From Antedon mediterranea (taxonomy: Eukaryota; Echinodermata; Crinoidea; Comatulida; Antedonidae): a stretch of DNA of 64,000 bases. The notes beneath the pieces were generated by a model, which was not told the origin of the DNA, searched no databases, and saw nothing but the letters and a program-made list of their open reading frames with translations. A program made the translations under genes and the position numbers. The DNA is taken from the NCBI RefSeq assembly GCF_964355755.1, contig NC_092673.1, positions 3,353,001-3,417,000 of the forward strand. Direction: 5' to 3'. Below, one piece after another: positions 55,901-64,000 of the stretch; position 1 is the first letter of the stretch; every line of letters begins with the position of its first letter.

Positions 55901-58900
55901 TTATAATGTCGCTCCAGGGATGGACAATTCCATTATTTTGTCCAGGGGTGTTCCTCTAGAGAAAAAAAAATCCAGGTAAACTTTAAAAGAAAAGAGAACT
56001 CACCGAGATATGGTTGTATATAAGTTGAGTCCATCCATGCAAGTCTAGTAGTCGGTACAGAGATGCTAATTTACAACGCATTAGCTTCTCTCCTTTTGTG
56101 TAGTTTTGGGAATCTACGCCACGGATGTCCGCTACTGGGGTCACATGGTGAGTATATGAACCTAAAAATAAAGAAAATCAGGATTTTATTTTTAAGCCCA
56201 AATAACAACAAAAATCGTCTAAATAGATTTTAAAATTTAATAAAAAGATGCAACATTTATAATAATTTTACTAAAATTTGTTTTAAATTTAATATTAATT
56301 TTTTCTTTTATTGAATAGAGCCAAATAAAAAAAGGACCAATTATGATTTCTTCCGAACAAATCTGAAAAACTACCAGTATTATATATACATGTAATTATA
56401 ATTATACGTTGTTTTTTATCAAACTAAATATATTAATGTTATTATTATAAGAAAATAATAATGTTTAAAACGTGTAAAGCGAAAGCTGACAGCCAAACGA
56501 TGATCTCTAAATCCAGTATTAAATAACATTATAATAATAAACAAAGTAGGCACCTTTTACTAATTTGTATACAATATACCAAATCATAACAAACAACATT
56601 GAGTAATACAAAATAAAAACATGGATTCGTCAATAAAGAACAGGTTGGGAGCTGCACATAAACATTGTAATGAACACTTTATCTGTCACCACCTATGGTG
56701 TTCTTTGAAATGATACCTTCTTCAAAGGTGACATCACATTCAACATGGTTGGAATCATATTTACAACATTCTACTCAATCAGCCACATGGAACAAAATGT
56801 CGGTCTTCTTAACATGGGTGTAGTCTGACAGAGATGGGTTGGGTCACCCTACTGTAAAGCTCTGTCTACACTATCAAACTTTATGCGACAAAAAAATGTG
56901 ATGTGCCCATATATATGAACATGATGATGTCATATCACTACCATATTTAGGCATATCACTACCATATTTGGACATATCACTACCATATTTGAGCACATCA
57001 CACTTTTTAAAAATCAAACTAGTTTGATAGTGGATAGTGTAAACAGAGCTTTAGACGATGGAGGGAATGATTAGATCCTTCCATGTGAAGAGCGAGTCTC
57101 TGGAGTTAAAGTATAAACAGTTTTATTAATATTTTTAATTAAGACGAACACAGGCCAGTAAAAGTCGGTCATTTTCTTTGACTTATAAAGCACACAATAC
57201 ACAGTTGATGGATTTGGTGCATTCCTAATATCATACCTTCCTTTGATTGCTTCCAGCCTATGCACATAATCAAATTTAACCAATTGAAATAACAATCTAG
57301 AACTAAGAACTGCCTATGACAACTTCTGTAGCTTCTTATATTACGCATCTATTAAACACATTATTTTGCATGAATACACGCCAAGACATTCCAAATGGAT
57401 ATACAGTAGTTTGTAGTACATGTGTCATAGGACCGCTAACGACACTATGAATTCATTTCAGAAGGATGGCAAAACAAATGTTTTTAGAACTTGTTTATTG
57501 TTGAAATGCATCCTTTCCACTACCAATAAAATAAGACGTCCAAACATCTTGCGATTTGAACTTTTAAAAATGTATCGCACATCTGTTAAGCTCTGTCTAC
57601 ACTATCAAACATTATGTGACGAAAAAATGTGATATGCCTAAAATATGGACATGATGATGTCATTACTACCATTTTTGGCTATTTGGGAACATCACACTTT
57701 TTTGTCAAACTAGTTTTATATTGAAGACATGCTGGTAAACACACCTGATTTGTGTTTTTAACCATTATTTTGAGAATATAATTTAACTGGTGGTATTCAA
57801 ACATTTATATTGTCAAGAAAAAAGAAATTATTCACAGTAAAAACAGGCCCTATACGATCACAACAAACTGCCAGATCTTGTTTACTTTGATTACTGAAGG
57901 TTGTATTGGACAAGGTGGATAAATACAATAATATCACAGATCATCAGGGATAAATCAGATAATCCAATATGATATATCCAAAGTCATGCTGTCGTAAGGA
58001 TTGATACCTTAATCTGACAATAACAAGTAAAGCTATTAACACTATAACTAAAGTTTGTGAAATCTTTCGACAATAAAGGTTATAGGTAGAAAAGTAGACA
58101 AGGCCATTAACTTTCCATAAAGAATGTGGTTGAGTAATGGTGTTATTTTATTTATGATATGTTTACATCTATGAACTACAAAACAACTTTGTGCTGTTTA
58201 CCAAAAATACATTAATATATTAATTACACAGAAAAAATCCTTGAATTTGATTCGGATACAGTTCTATGCTTTAGCAAGAATGAAGGATGTTGGGAAAGGA
58301 AAGAGGGCCAAATGGGAAGCTTCCTAAAGAAAAAAAAGAGCCAACCTCCTTCCTCCTCCACTAAAATAATGGCCAAGATCTACCTAGTTCAGTGGCAGTA
58401 TGGACATAAAGCTCTGTCTACACTATCAAACTAGTTTGACAAAAAGAGTGTGATGTGCCCAAATATGGTAGTGATATGCCCAAATATGGTAGTGATATGA
58501 CATCATCATGTCCATATATGGGCACATCAAAATTTTTTTCACATAAAGTTTGATAGTGTAGAGTTTTAAAGAGAGATGTGTAGCAAGTTGTTCCAAGATG
58601 AATTGATCTAGTATCAATATGGTCGTGTGTTTATCATTACACTGCAATATGGTATATTGTGTGGGTACAATTACTATATATCCAACCTGTGTATGATATA
58701 CCTATGTAAGCTGCCTGTGATGAATTACATTATTCATTCAATAGCAGCCTGGGTGCTGATGAATATTAATTATTATACAAATATTTATTTAGTTTCATTG
58801 AAGCTGCATATCTATTTACTATGATGATGTTTTACTGGACTTTGTTCTTATTTACACTGGGCTCTACAATGTTGTTTGCAGTATTTTACATTTAAATGGC

Positions 58901-61900
58901 TTGCCTACTTTGAATTTAAACGGCCAAGCTTGTGTCTCACATCATCCTGCAGTTCTAATTGCATACAATTTTTTAGTGGTTCAAAAAAACAAAAAAAACA
59001 TTACCGTATATTAGTTTCTAAAATGTTGGTTTTAATTTAAACAATAATGTAAAACTTGAGTGTAACTGATTTCAGTAAAATGCACATTATATAATTATAC
59101 CCAGAACCAGGTAGACCAGTATATGACACCATAGAGATAGACAGATGTGCTGAACAAACCAGCTTACCAATATTATTGAAAACAGGATTGTATAGAATGA
59201 GTCTATCCATATTTGGGTTTATCCCGGACTATTAAGTAATTTTATTTTTATTTTATTTCATACTCATCCAACAGCGAGTAACCCGCCAATTACAGGATGG
59301 ATAAACTATTTAATAATTTCACAAGACAAACATATACACTTTAAGACCCACTTTAATAAAACATTGTGCATTTAAAATAAAAATATTAATTTAATCATCA
59401 TCAGCACCATGGTAGGACTAAATGAGGTAGGAGTCAGGACTAAATGAAGTAGAAAATAAAGAAAACATGAAATAAAATCAATAATGAACATTATCTTAGA
59501 CATTTATTAAATAATGTTAAGGTTAATTTGTTTCAAGGTTTTCACAAGCGCCTTGAGAACTTTTGTGGATATGTGCGCTGTATAAATCTTATTATTATTA
59601 TTATTTATCTAACATAAGGCGTGGCCTTTGGAACACATCAATATCTAGGTCCGTCTCCGTCAATAATGTAAATTGCTTTTCAAAATGTAGACAAAATGTT
59701 CCCTATAAAATAATTCAAATATTGTATTTCAAAGCTGCATTTGTGTTTTACAGTAATTATGTTGAAACAGATCTTGTAAACAGGCTCTCAACTACTGTCA
59801 TGCAAATTTTTAACTACCCATAATGTTCATCGCTATGGTAATGTATGTTACCGTGGCAATAAGTGGTACGACTGGCTATTGACGGTTTGTCTGACATGCA
59901 ATCTTGGAAACAATAACAACCCACTTTCACATTTTACTGTCTCTCTGTCTGCATGTTTTATTTAGCTATGGGGAAGTGAACTCGTTCTATTAGTATGGAA
60001 GTGTTTGTTACTCAATAATTTACAACTACTAATGTGTTTTTCCAGGATGGCTTGACATCATCTTCAGTTTTTATAATATTTATATGACTCCGGTATTAAT
60101 ATTATGTGCTCATAAAACATGGTATTATAAATATTGTACCATTAAACAGGGTCGTAGCCACCAGTAAGGTTAGTAAGGGTTCAACCTGACCACTTTTTCA
60201 CAGAGGCCTTTGACAACCCAGTAGCTTGAAAAGAGATTGTTCCCTTTTCTTGCGAAAATCGAACCACTTTATTTCTTGTGGCTAAACATCACTGATAAAT
60301 AATTAATGCAATCCTAAAATAGGAAATTTATTTCAGCACATTGGTACATAAAAGCTATTATTAAATATTAGACATTAAGCTTGGTTCCCACTAGAACGTA
60401 ACGCAAGGACGTAAACGCAACGCAAGCGTTTTAACCAATGACAAGCGAAGTTATAGACAGTTAGCAATCACAAGCGAATAAGTCATCGTTTGTGATTGGT
60501 AAATTCACTTGCGTTGCGTTACGTCCTTGCGTTGCGTCGCTAGTGGGAACCACGCTTTAGCAGTGACCATGTGGGACAACTTTAGCACTATAGAATTAAG
60601 AATTAAAACTTTATCTCTAAAGCTTGGCTCCCACTAGAACGCAACGCAAGCAAATTGACCAATCACAAGGAACGGTTTGAATATTCCATCACTTGGATTG
60701 GTCAATTCGCTTGCGTTGCAGCTTACGTCCTTGCGTTGCGTTCTAATGGGAACAAGGCTTTTAAGGATTTTCTAATTGGACAATCATAGGTCTCCCGCCA
60801 AATGTAGAATGCTTACAGTGTAGCTTTGTGTACTTGTTGACACAATGATGTACCACTACCTCATAATGTATAGCCTTCGAGAAGATGCAAATAAGAGATC
60901 TTAATATGATTACTTTAATTGCATTGCTTTGTAATTATGAGAGGATGCCATTATAATTCATTGATAATAATGAGGGGATGCCTACAGAATGATAACAAGA
61001 TGTGCCTTTCAGGTCCCAGGCACTGTCACGCATAAACAAATTCTCTAATTCAAGGTTGAAATATTTTAATGATCAATGAAATTAATTGAGTTCAACTGAA
61101 TTACTTAATTTCATGCTTATATTCCTTATTATTTACAATATAATATATTATTATTATTATTATTATCAATGGCTACTCTATATCATAAGAATCTAGATAT
61201 TAAAAATTTATAATATATCAATTAACCTTATAAACCATTTGATGTCTTATACTATTAAAGAAACTAAATATTGCTGTTATTAAAATATAATTTCTATAAA
61301 TAATTTATAATTAGCCTGTTAAGTGGTATGATTTTTTTATTGCATTTATTTTAATACAGTACTCAATCTTTAAATAATAAATTGCATAATATTCCTGTTA
61401 ATAATGTGGTTGACAAACTACTTGACCTTCGCGTAATGTTGTTCAGAAGTGTTAATTTGACCTTTAGATTTAGGCCCTGGTAATGAAAAAAGGTGCTTTG
61501 ATATGCAAAGTTCGTCAAAGCCTAATTGAATGTTTACACTGTAGAATGTGAAGTGGGGACTGGCATCTACACGTCATTAATAAATGCGAACTTATCAGGA
61601 TGTTGGCATTATCCCATTCACACTCTGAAATTCACATAAAGCATCTTAAAGCTCTGTCTACACTCTCAAATTAGTTTGACAAAAAACGTGTGACATGCCT
61701 AAATATGGTAGGGATATTCCTAAATATGGTAGTGATATGACATCATCATGTCCATATGGGCACATTACATTTGTTGTTGTCACATAAAGTTTGATAATGT
61801 AGACAGGGCTTTAGATTACATTCTTCATCTGGATGTTACACCACTACTGTTACATATCTATCAGACCCATGATTAAATCAAAAGTACTGTTTTACTACTA

Positions 61901-63765
61901 TCATCAATAAACTCAAGTGACAAAAGTCATTCTATAATAGTTTTTATAATACCAAAAATAATTTTTTTACAGCATATACAGTATTCTTCTTTTTCTTGAA
62001 ATATTGAAATTACTTTATTACTACAGGAAAGAATTTTTAATTCAAACTGACACCAAAAGAGTATCAAGTGACTATATCAACAATCAATGTGATGTTATGG
62101 ACAATACCCCCCTAGGCGAAGCACTTTACAAATTGTTGTACCCAATCAAGGGAGTCGTATTACCATAGAACTTGACCCTATCCCATCATCCCTCATTTAT
62201 TGTGACATCATCAACAAACCATCTGTATAACCAGAGAAAAGTGTGTATAAACACCACTACAAACAAAAATATGACCAGATTTGACAAACTCCCTAACAGA
62301 GCAGTATAGTTCTTATAGTTGTGTAGGAAAAAAATTTATGAAAGAAAAACAGTACTTTCTGGAATTGTCTTAGGTTGATTGAAATTACTGTAGGCTGGAT
62401 AAAGACTTTAAAATAAGCTTTATGGTGATGTAGGAGACTTTAAAAAGGCCCCATGCACCCAAAAAAATTACATCCCTGCCCACAATCTCCTGACTATTGG
62501 TTAAATGCATGACAAATGAGGACAATCCTATGACAGCAGCAAGCCTAGCTCATCAACATATTACACACTTCCAGAAATTGAAATCTCCATGGAGGCATAA
62601 ATAATTGCACACTCTAGCTAATCATCTTAAAATCAAACTACTTCCCTAAAGACCTACTAGGAAAATTGAAACAAACACTGGAAAGTAAAATAATAAGTCA
62701 TAAATAATATTTTGTTATGAGGTAAAGGTAAAATACAATAATGAATTATAGTTGTTGATGACTAGTAAAATAATTATATTATGTACAATAAATATTATAT
62801 CACCAGGTGGAAATTGAAATTAGCAGAAGGAAATGGAAATGGATTGGTCACACACTAAGGAAACCAAAACACAACATAACTAGGCATGCCCTAACATGGA
62901 ATCCCCAAGGAAAACGAAAAAGAGGACGCCCAAGGAACACATGGAGGAGGGAACCGGATAAGGAGGTGAAGGATGCTGGCTATAACTGGACAGAGGTGGA
63001 AGGAATTGGAAGGAACCGTGTGAGATGGAGATGTGTAATTGATGGCCTATGCACTGCTAGGTGTAACAAGGCTTAAGCAAGTAAGTAAGTAAGTAAGGTG
63101 GTTTATATAATTTACCTCCACCAAGGAGGTATATGTAATCGGTAGCGTGTGTTTGTGTGTTTGTTTGTTTGTTTGTTTGATTGTTAGCAGGATTACTCAA
63201 AAAGTAATTACAAGATCTTTACCAAAATGAATAGACAGATAGGTATGTGGTCAAGGACCATTCCATTAATTTTTTTACCGGAGAAATCTTATGTAGGAGA
63301 ATTTACAGTAGGCGGAGGTATGCACTCTCGGAGTGTCTTTCTAGTTTATTCTGTGCCTGTTCATTAATGTATTAATAATATTAACAATCTGGAATAATTA
63401 AAAGATGGTATGCTATATGTAAAGCTCTGTCCACACTATCAAACTAGTTTGACAAAAAAATGTGATGTGCCCAAATACGGTAGTGATATGCTTAAATATG
63501 ATAGTCCTATGACATCATCATGTCCATATATTTGTTCCATAAAGTTTGATAGTGTAGACAGCTTAAGGATGGGTGTTTTTGATTAATTTAAAGAACAAGG
63601 GGACTTAAATTATTCTTTCAATTAATAGCTTTTGCTTCGGGACGGTAGAGGGAGACACAAAAACCTACCTGCTCTTGATCCAGACGATTGGTTGAATCTC
63701 GAATGTGGCAGAATTAAATCTGTAATTTGTTGTAATGCCAACAGGCTTGCTGGGTGGGGGCCAGT
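28675..63765 (-). CDS. ADD: Adducin, 13 coding exons visible; 5' end beyond the window
   Basis: Adducin caps actin barbed ends and recruits spectrin at the membrane skeleton; invertebrates usually have one gene (hts in flies). Exons, 5' to 3': 63,669-63,765; 56,004-56,161; 50,649-50,879; 47,230-47,373; 41,990-42,088; 40,383-40,550; 38,830-39,099; 37,629-37,739; 37,216-37,302; 36,393-36,449; 34,496-34,667; 33,761-33,844; 28,675-28,931. All phases join (1,935 nt, 644 aa). The class II aldolase-like head is marked by [50 protein letters not shown] and LRNHGVV; the neck and tail by [24 protein letters not shown] and NPFDKMT. The end is the MARCKS-like [11 protein letters not shown] with a PKC-type Ser. 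About 90-130 N-terminal residues are missing. Confidence 0.97.
30587..30628 (+). repeat. G-quadruplex-type tract
   Basis: Five or more runs of 4-5 G separated by 1-4 bases (GGGGAAGGGGGTAGGGGGCG and onward). G-rich strand is plus, the template strand for adducin. Confidence 0.8.
32163..32490. repeat. 67-bp tandem repeat, about five copies
   Basis: Units contain TTAGCTGGTCAGAAAGCCTA and TTATACTGGTTAAAGTCGTA, recurring every 66-67 bp with divergence at both ends. Confidence 0.9.
32814..32944. mobile_element. MITE family 1, copy 3
   Basis: Nearly full element flanked by TAA on both sides (a TWA target duplication). Confidence 0.85.
33539..33672. mobile_element. MITE family 1, copy 4
   Basis: Full element flanked by TAA on both sides; 90 bp from an adducin exon end. 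Confidence 0.85.
33761..33844 (-). CDS. ADD: Adducin tail exon
   Basis: 28 codons, acidic ([15 protein letters not shown]); phase 1 at both ends, so it can be skipped in frame. Acceptor tatgtag, donor gtacgt. Confidence 0.85.
34010..34110 (-). repeat. tRNA-like sequence, probably a SINE fragment
   Basis: On the minus strand: ATGGTCTAATGGTTAGTACA (A-box-like) and, 40 bases on, GGTTCTGACTCGAATCACGG (B-box-like). No complete acceptor stem, so not called a functional tRNA. Related words occur at 9,650 and 11,490. Confidence 0.45.
34496..34667 (-). CDS. ADD: Adducin tail exon
   Basis: [13 protein letters not shown] and [20 protein letters not shown], like human KAIIEKEYQ and GPNPFTTLTDRELEEYRREV; ends phase 1. 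Confidence 0.95.
34668..36392. other. Adducin intron
   Basis: AT-rich, with a truncated MITE at 36,133; nothing else recognised. Confidence 0.5.
36133..36230. mobile_element. MITE family 1, copy 5 (left-truncated)
   Basis: Core and right terminus only. Confidence 0.75.
36393..36449 (-). CDS. ADD: Adducin candidate cassette exon, 57 nt
   Basis: 19 codons ([18 protein letters not shown]), phase 0 at both ends, acceptor tctcgtag, donor gtatta. Skipping it leaves the frame intact. A second AG eight bases further in would give a 49-nt exon with TGA as its first codon. Confidence 0.6.
37216..37302 (-). CDS. ADD: Adducin tail exon
   Basis: 29 codons: [19 protein letters not shown], equivalent to human TAGPQSQVLCGVV. 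Confidence 0.94.
37396..37508. mobile_element. MITE family 1, copy 6 (worn)
   Basis: Core in reverse order (ATATTTGGGCATATCA); both termini degraded. Lies in a short intron between two adducin exons. Confidence 0.65.
37629..37739 (-). CDS. ADD: Adducin tail exon
   Basis: 37 codons: [20 protein letters not shown], equivalent to human IKIEDPNQF..NTNPNEV. Confidence 0.94.
37795..38086 (-). mobile_element. tRNA-derived SINE, copy 1
   Basis: The minus strand starts GGTGAGTGGCCGAGCGGTTA (A-box of a Leu/Ser-type tRNA), then GGGGTTCGAGGCTCACTC (B-box), then a body with GTAGAACGAGTCTTCTCGGA and AGGTCCAGTGTACAC. Two more copies lie at 40,066 and 42,875. Confidence 0.8.
38139..38296. mobile_element. 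MITE family 1, copy 7
   Basis: Full element; TTA on both flanks. Confidence 0.85.
38651..38797. mobile_element. MITE family 1, copy 8
   Basis: Full element with TAA on both flanks, 32 bp from the donor of adducin exon 38,830-39,099. Confidence 0.85.
38830..39099 (-). CDS. ADD: Adducin exon (neck/tail)
   Basis: 90 codons: [11 protein letters not shown], then [13 protein letters not shown] and SSPKTKTK; donor gtgagt. A MITE copy begins 30 bp beyond the donor. Confidence 0.95.
39877..39965. mobile_element. 89-bp MITE with TAA target duplication
   Basis: Termini AGGCCAATTTACACAGA and TCTGTGTAAATTGGCCT are perfect inverse copies, flanked by TAA on both sides. Nothing coding inside. Confidence 0.85.
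40066..40325 (+). mobile_element. tRNA-derived SINE, copy 2
   Basis: GTGAGTGGCTAAGCG head, GGTTCAAGGCTCAC B-box, TGGTTCTGGTGGTAGAACAA body; same family as 37,795. Confidence 0.75.
40383..40550 (-). CDS. ADD: Adducin exon (end of head, neck)
   Basis: 56 codons: [31 protein letters not shown]. The neck drives oligomerisation in adducins. Confidence 0.97.
41704..41851. mobile_element. MITE family 1, copy 9
   Basis: Full element with AGCTTTGTCTACA and TGTAGACAAAGCT ends. Confidence 0.8.
41990..42088 (-). CDS. ADD: Adducin exon
   Basis: 33 codons: [26 protein letters not shown]. Confidence 0.97.
42875..43095 (+). mobile_element. tRNA-derived SINE, copy 3 (5'-truncated)
   Basis: Starts inside the tRNA part (GGGTTCGAGGCTCACTC) and continues with the GTAGAACGAGTCTTCTCGGA body. 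Confidence 0.75.
44520..45934. mobile_element. Nested insertion of unknown type
   Basis: Starts with a dense TACCGC-rich stretch (44,520-44,630) and includes a 49-bp palindrome. No long terminal inverted repeats or ORFs seen; the 8-bp flank would fit a hAT-type insertion, but no hAT termini are visible. Confidence 0.4.
45508..45556. repeat. 49-bp near-perfect palindrome
   Basis: Left arm 45,508-45,531 (24 bp, TAGCTAGCTAGGCTAGGGCC and on) and a perfect inverse arm 45,533-45,556, separated by one base. Confidence 0.95.
46757..46995. repeat. 24-bp minisatellite, about nine to ten units
   Basis: Units of the form ACTTGTCTGTGCGACGCCCA, with 24- to 26-bp spacing and degrading at the right end. 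It produces long open frames on both strands that are not genes. Confidence 0.93.
47230..47373 (-). CDS. ADD: Adducin exon
   Basis: 48 codons: [38 protein letters not shown]. Confidence 0.97.
47623..48694. mobile_element. 1.07-kb PIF/Harbinger-like non-autonomous element
   Basis: Long inverted ends, GGCCCTGTTCAGACCCATGG continuing through GCGTTAGACCGTTTTAGCGTAC, and the inverse at 48,652-48,694, flanked by TAA on both sides. TWA duplications with GGCCCTGTT-like tips fit PIF/Harbinger. No transposase frame seen inside. A second internal copy of the tip (GCTATGGGTCTGAACA) is at 48,590. Confidence 0.8.
49575..50211. mobile_element. 637-bp TIR element, GGCCGG-rich
   Basis: Ends GACCCCATTTA and TAAATGGGGTC, flanked by TA; subterminal arms rich in GGCCGGCCCTGG, inverted relative to each other. 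A 74-aa frame in the left arm is not a gene. Confidence 0.7.
50458..50626. mobile_element. MITE family 1, copy 10
   Basis: Core unit AGTGATATGCCCAAATATGG is present three times; lies 23 bp beyond the donor of adducin exon 50,649-50,879. Confidence 0.8.
50649..50879 (-). CDS. ADD: Adducin exon (aldolase-like core)
   Basis: 77 codons: [47 protein letters not shown]. The HVH pair aligns with aldolase metal ligands, though adducins have no known enzyme activity. Confidence 0.97.
51593..51711. mobile_element. MITE family 1, copy 11 (worn ends)
   Basis: Core with GATGTGGCCAAATATGG and ATGACATCATCATGTCCAT; termini shortened. Confidence 0.7.
52711..53569. mobile_element. 859-bp TIR element
   Basis: Ends GGGCCTGTTTCTAT and ATAGAAACAGGCCC. 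Subterminal AACGGTT and AAACCGGTTTC motifs recur in both orientations. Open frames inside are repeats. No convincing target duplication. Confidence 0.75.
53670..53770. mobile_element. MITE family 1, copy 12 (right-truncated)
   Basis: Left terminus and two core units only. Confidence 0.75.
56004..56161 (-). CDS. ADD: Adducin exon (head domain)
   Basis: [20 protein letters not shown] and [13 protein letters not shown]; starts phase 1, ends phase 0; donor gtgagt. Confidence 0.96.
56856..57051. mobile_element. MITE family 1, copy 13 (longest)
   Basis: About 195 bp because the core unit is present three times, in reverse orientation to copies 7 and 15. Confidence 0.85.
57589..57731. mobile_element. 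MITE family 1, copy 14
   Basis: Left terminus intact, right terminus degraded (TTGAAGACATGCT). Confidence 0.8.
58411..58566. mobile_element. MITE family 1, copy 15
   Basis: Two core units; a short deletion in the right terminus. Confidence 0.85.
59535..59605 (+). repeat. LINE/SINE 3' tail
   Basis: GCGCCTTGAGAACTTTTGTG, GCGCTGTATAAATCTTATTA and an ATT microsatellite: the 3' end of L2/CR1-mobilised repeats in many animals. Confidence 0.6.
60378..60556. mobile_element. MITE family 2, copy d
   Basis: AGCTTGGTTCCCACTAG to CTAGTGGGAACCACGCT with TTA on both flanks. Inner CCAAT/ATTGG words are inverted. Confidence 0.9.
60621..60760. mobile_element. MITE family 2, copy e
   Basis: Shorter copy 65 bp from copy d, termini AGCTTGGCTCCCACTAG and AATGGGAACAAGGCT. 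Confidence 0.85.
61651..61809. mobile_element. MITE family 1, copy 16
   Basis: Full element with two core units. Confidence 0.85.
62795..63105 (+). mobile_element. 3' end of a non-LTR retrotransposon
   Basis: An 89-aa frame (62,807-63,076) reads [33 protein letters not shown] and RNRVRWR, the characteristic C-terminus of RTE/Jockey-like reverse transcriptases (W.GH..R; GKR.RGRP..TWRR). It ends at a stop followed by (AAGT)n. No RT precedes it, so it is a 5'-truncated insertion, antisense to adducin. Confidence 0.85.
63112..63352. repeat. Widespread CCTCC..CAAGGAGG interspersed repeat
   Basis: ACCTCCACCAAGGAGGTATA, then TTTGTTTGTTTGTTTG, AGCAGGATTACTCAAAAAGT, and near the end GGCGGAGGTATGCACTCTCG. 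I recognise this arrangement as a repeat met in many marine animal genomes; its class is not settled here. Confidence 0.65.
63423..63562. mobile_element. MITE family 1, copy 17
   Basis: TAA on both flanks; inner right part deleted. Confidence 0.85.
63669..63765 (-). CDS. ADD: Adducin exon (first in window)
   Basis: [12 protein letters not shown] matches human LLALQQIADFM; acceptor ttcttcag, donor gtaggt, ends phase 1. The correct frame has no ATG and is easily missed. Confidence 0.85.
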
Positions 63766-64000
63766 CTGAAGAAAACAAAATTGAAAAAAAAAACCCAATT
63801 ATATTACTAATATTCTGTACAATTATAATTATGTGATTTGTAATGTGATGTGTTGATCGCAAATAGCGTGAGCGATGCATGATGGGAACGAATTGGGAAC
63901 AATAGAGTTTGATTAGATTGCTATTGCTCCCAATTCTGTCCCATCATCAACACCTTATTTTGGATTAACTTGAATCTAAGGCCAGGGTAGGCTATACCTG

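Larger units (their letters stand above)
50880..56003. other. Adducin intron (5.1 kb)
   Basis: AT-rich; two MITE family 1 fragments and an 859-bp TIR element. No exon recognised. Confidence 0.55.
56162..63668. other. Adducin intron (7.5 kb)
   Basis: No exon recognised. Holds five MITE family 1 copies, two adjacent family 2 copies, a SINE/LINE tail, a LINE 3' end and a widespread marine repeat. Confidence 0.6.

Noticed and set aside
62807-63076. Host gene of 89 aa
   Set aside because: Matches the common C-terminus of non-LTR retrotransposon RTs and ends in an AAGT repeat.
63995-64000. Upstream adducin exon ending at the window edge
   Set aside because: The minus strand begins CAG-gtatag, which could be an exon end and donor, but three bases cannot support a call.

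Overview
The window is animal nuclear DNA: AT-rich, with introns flanked by GT..AG, two conserved metazoan genes split into short exons, LINE and SINE remnants and many miniature inverted-repeat elements. Very frequent TAGGCCTA-type words in the first 18 kb, the gene structures and the style of the repeats suggest a marine invertebrate deuterostome, most likely an echinoderm. That placement is an inference.

Region 1 (1-5,060): decayed non-LTR retrotransposons on the minus strand. An L1/Tx1-like element (ORF1 remnant 4,435-5,060; endonuclease/RT ORF2 remnant 1-3,470, running off the left edge) is split by the 3' end of a second LINE (about 3,570-4,196).

Region 2 (5,300-17,160): a cluster of small, related genes, present on both strands, encoding 3CxxC-type zinc-finger proteins (the fold of ZAR1 and RTP proteins). 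Each has one exon with the first zinc-binding half (C-x2-C-x3-W ... C-x2-C) and, when complete, a second exon with a KPDGLD segment, the last CxxC...C and an acidic tail. I see copies A (+, 5.3-6.3 kb), C (-, 7.6-8.4 kb), B (+, 10.0-11.3 kb, the only copy that reads intact from start to stop), D and E (-, 12.5-13.0 kb, two first-half exons in series), F (-, 14.9-15.6 kb) and G (-, 16.7-17.2 kb). Several are broken: C by one base in a poly-A run, G by a 5-bp duplication, F by a tail frameshift, and A by a Cys-to-Trp change. A repeated block carrying an NF-kB-like GGGATTTTCC word lies upstream of D/E, F and G.

Region 3 (17,629-22,912, +): a complete nine-exon ABRAXAS1 gene (429 aa), the BRCA1-A complex scaffold, ending in the BRCT-binding SPTF motif. 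It lies head to head with 3CxxC copy G. The donor site of exon 8 is the first unit of a 22-copy, 55-bp minisatellite, so the 5' splice site is repeated 22 times.

Region 4 (28,675 to beyond 64,000, -): the adducin gene (hts/ADD family), converging on ABRAXAS1. Thirteen coding exons are visible (644 aa), from just upstream of the class II aldolase-like head to the MARCKS-like basic tail; the N-terminal exons lie beyond the right edge. Its introns hold most of the 17 copies of one MITE family, other TIR elements with TWA-type target duplications, three copies of a tRNA-derived SINE, minisatellites, a G-quadruplex motif and a near-perfect 49-bp palindrome.
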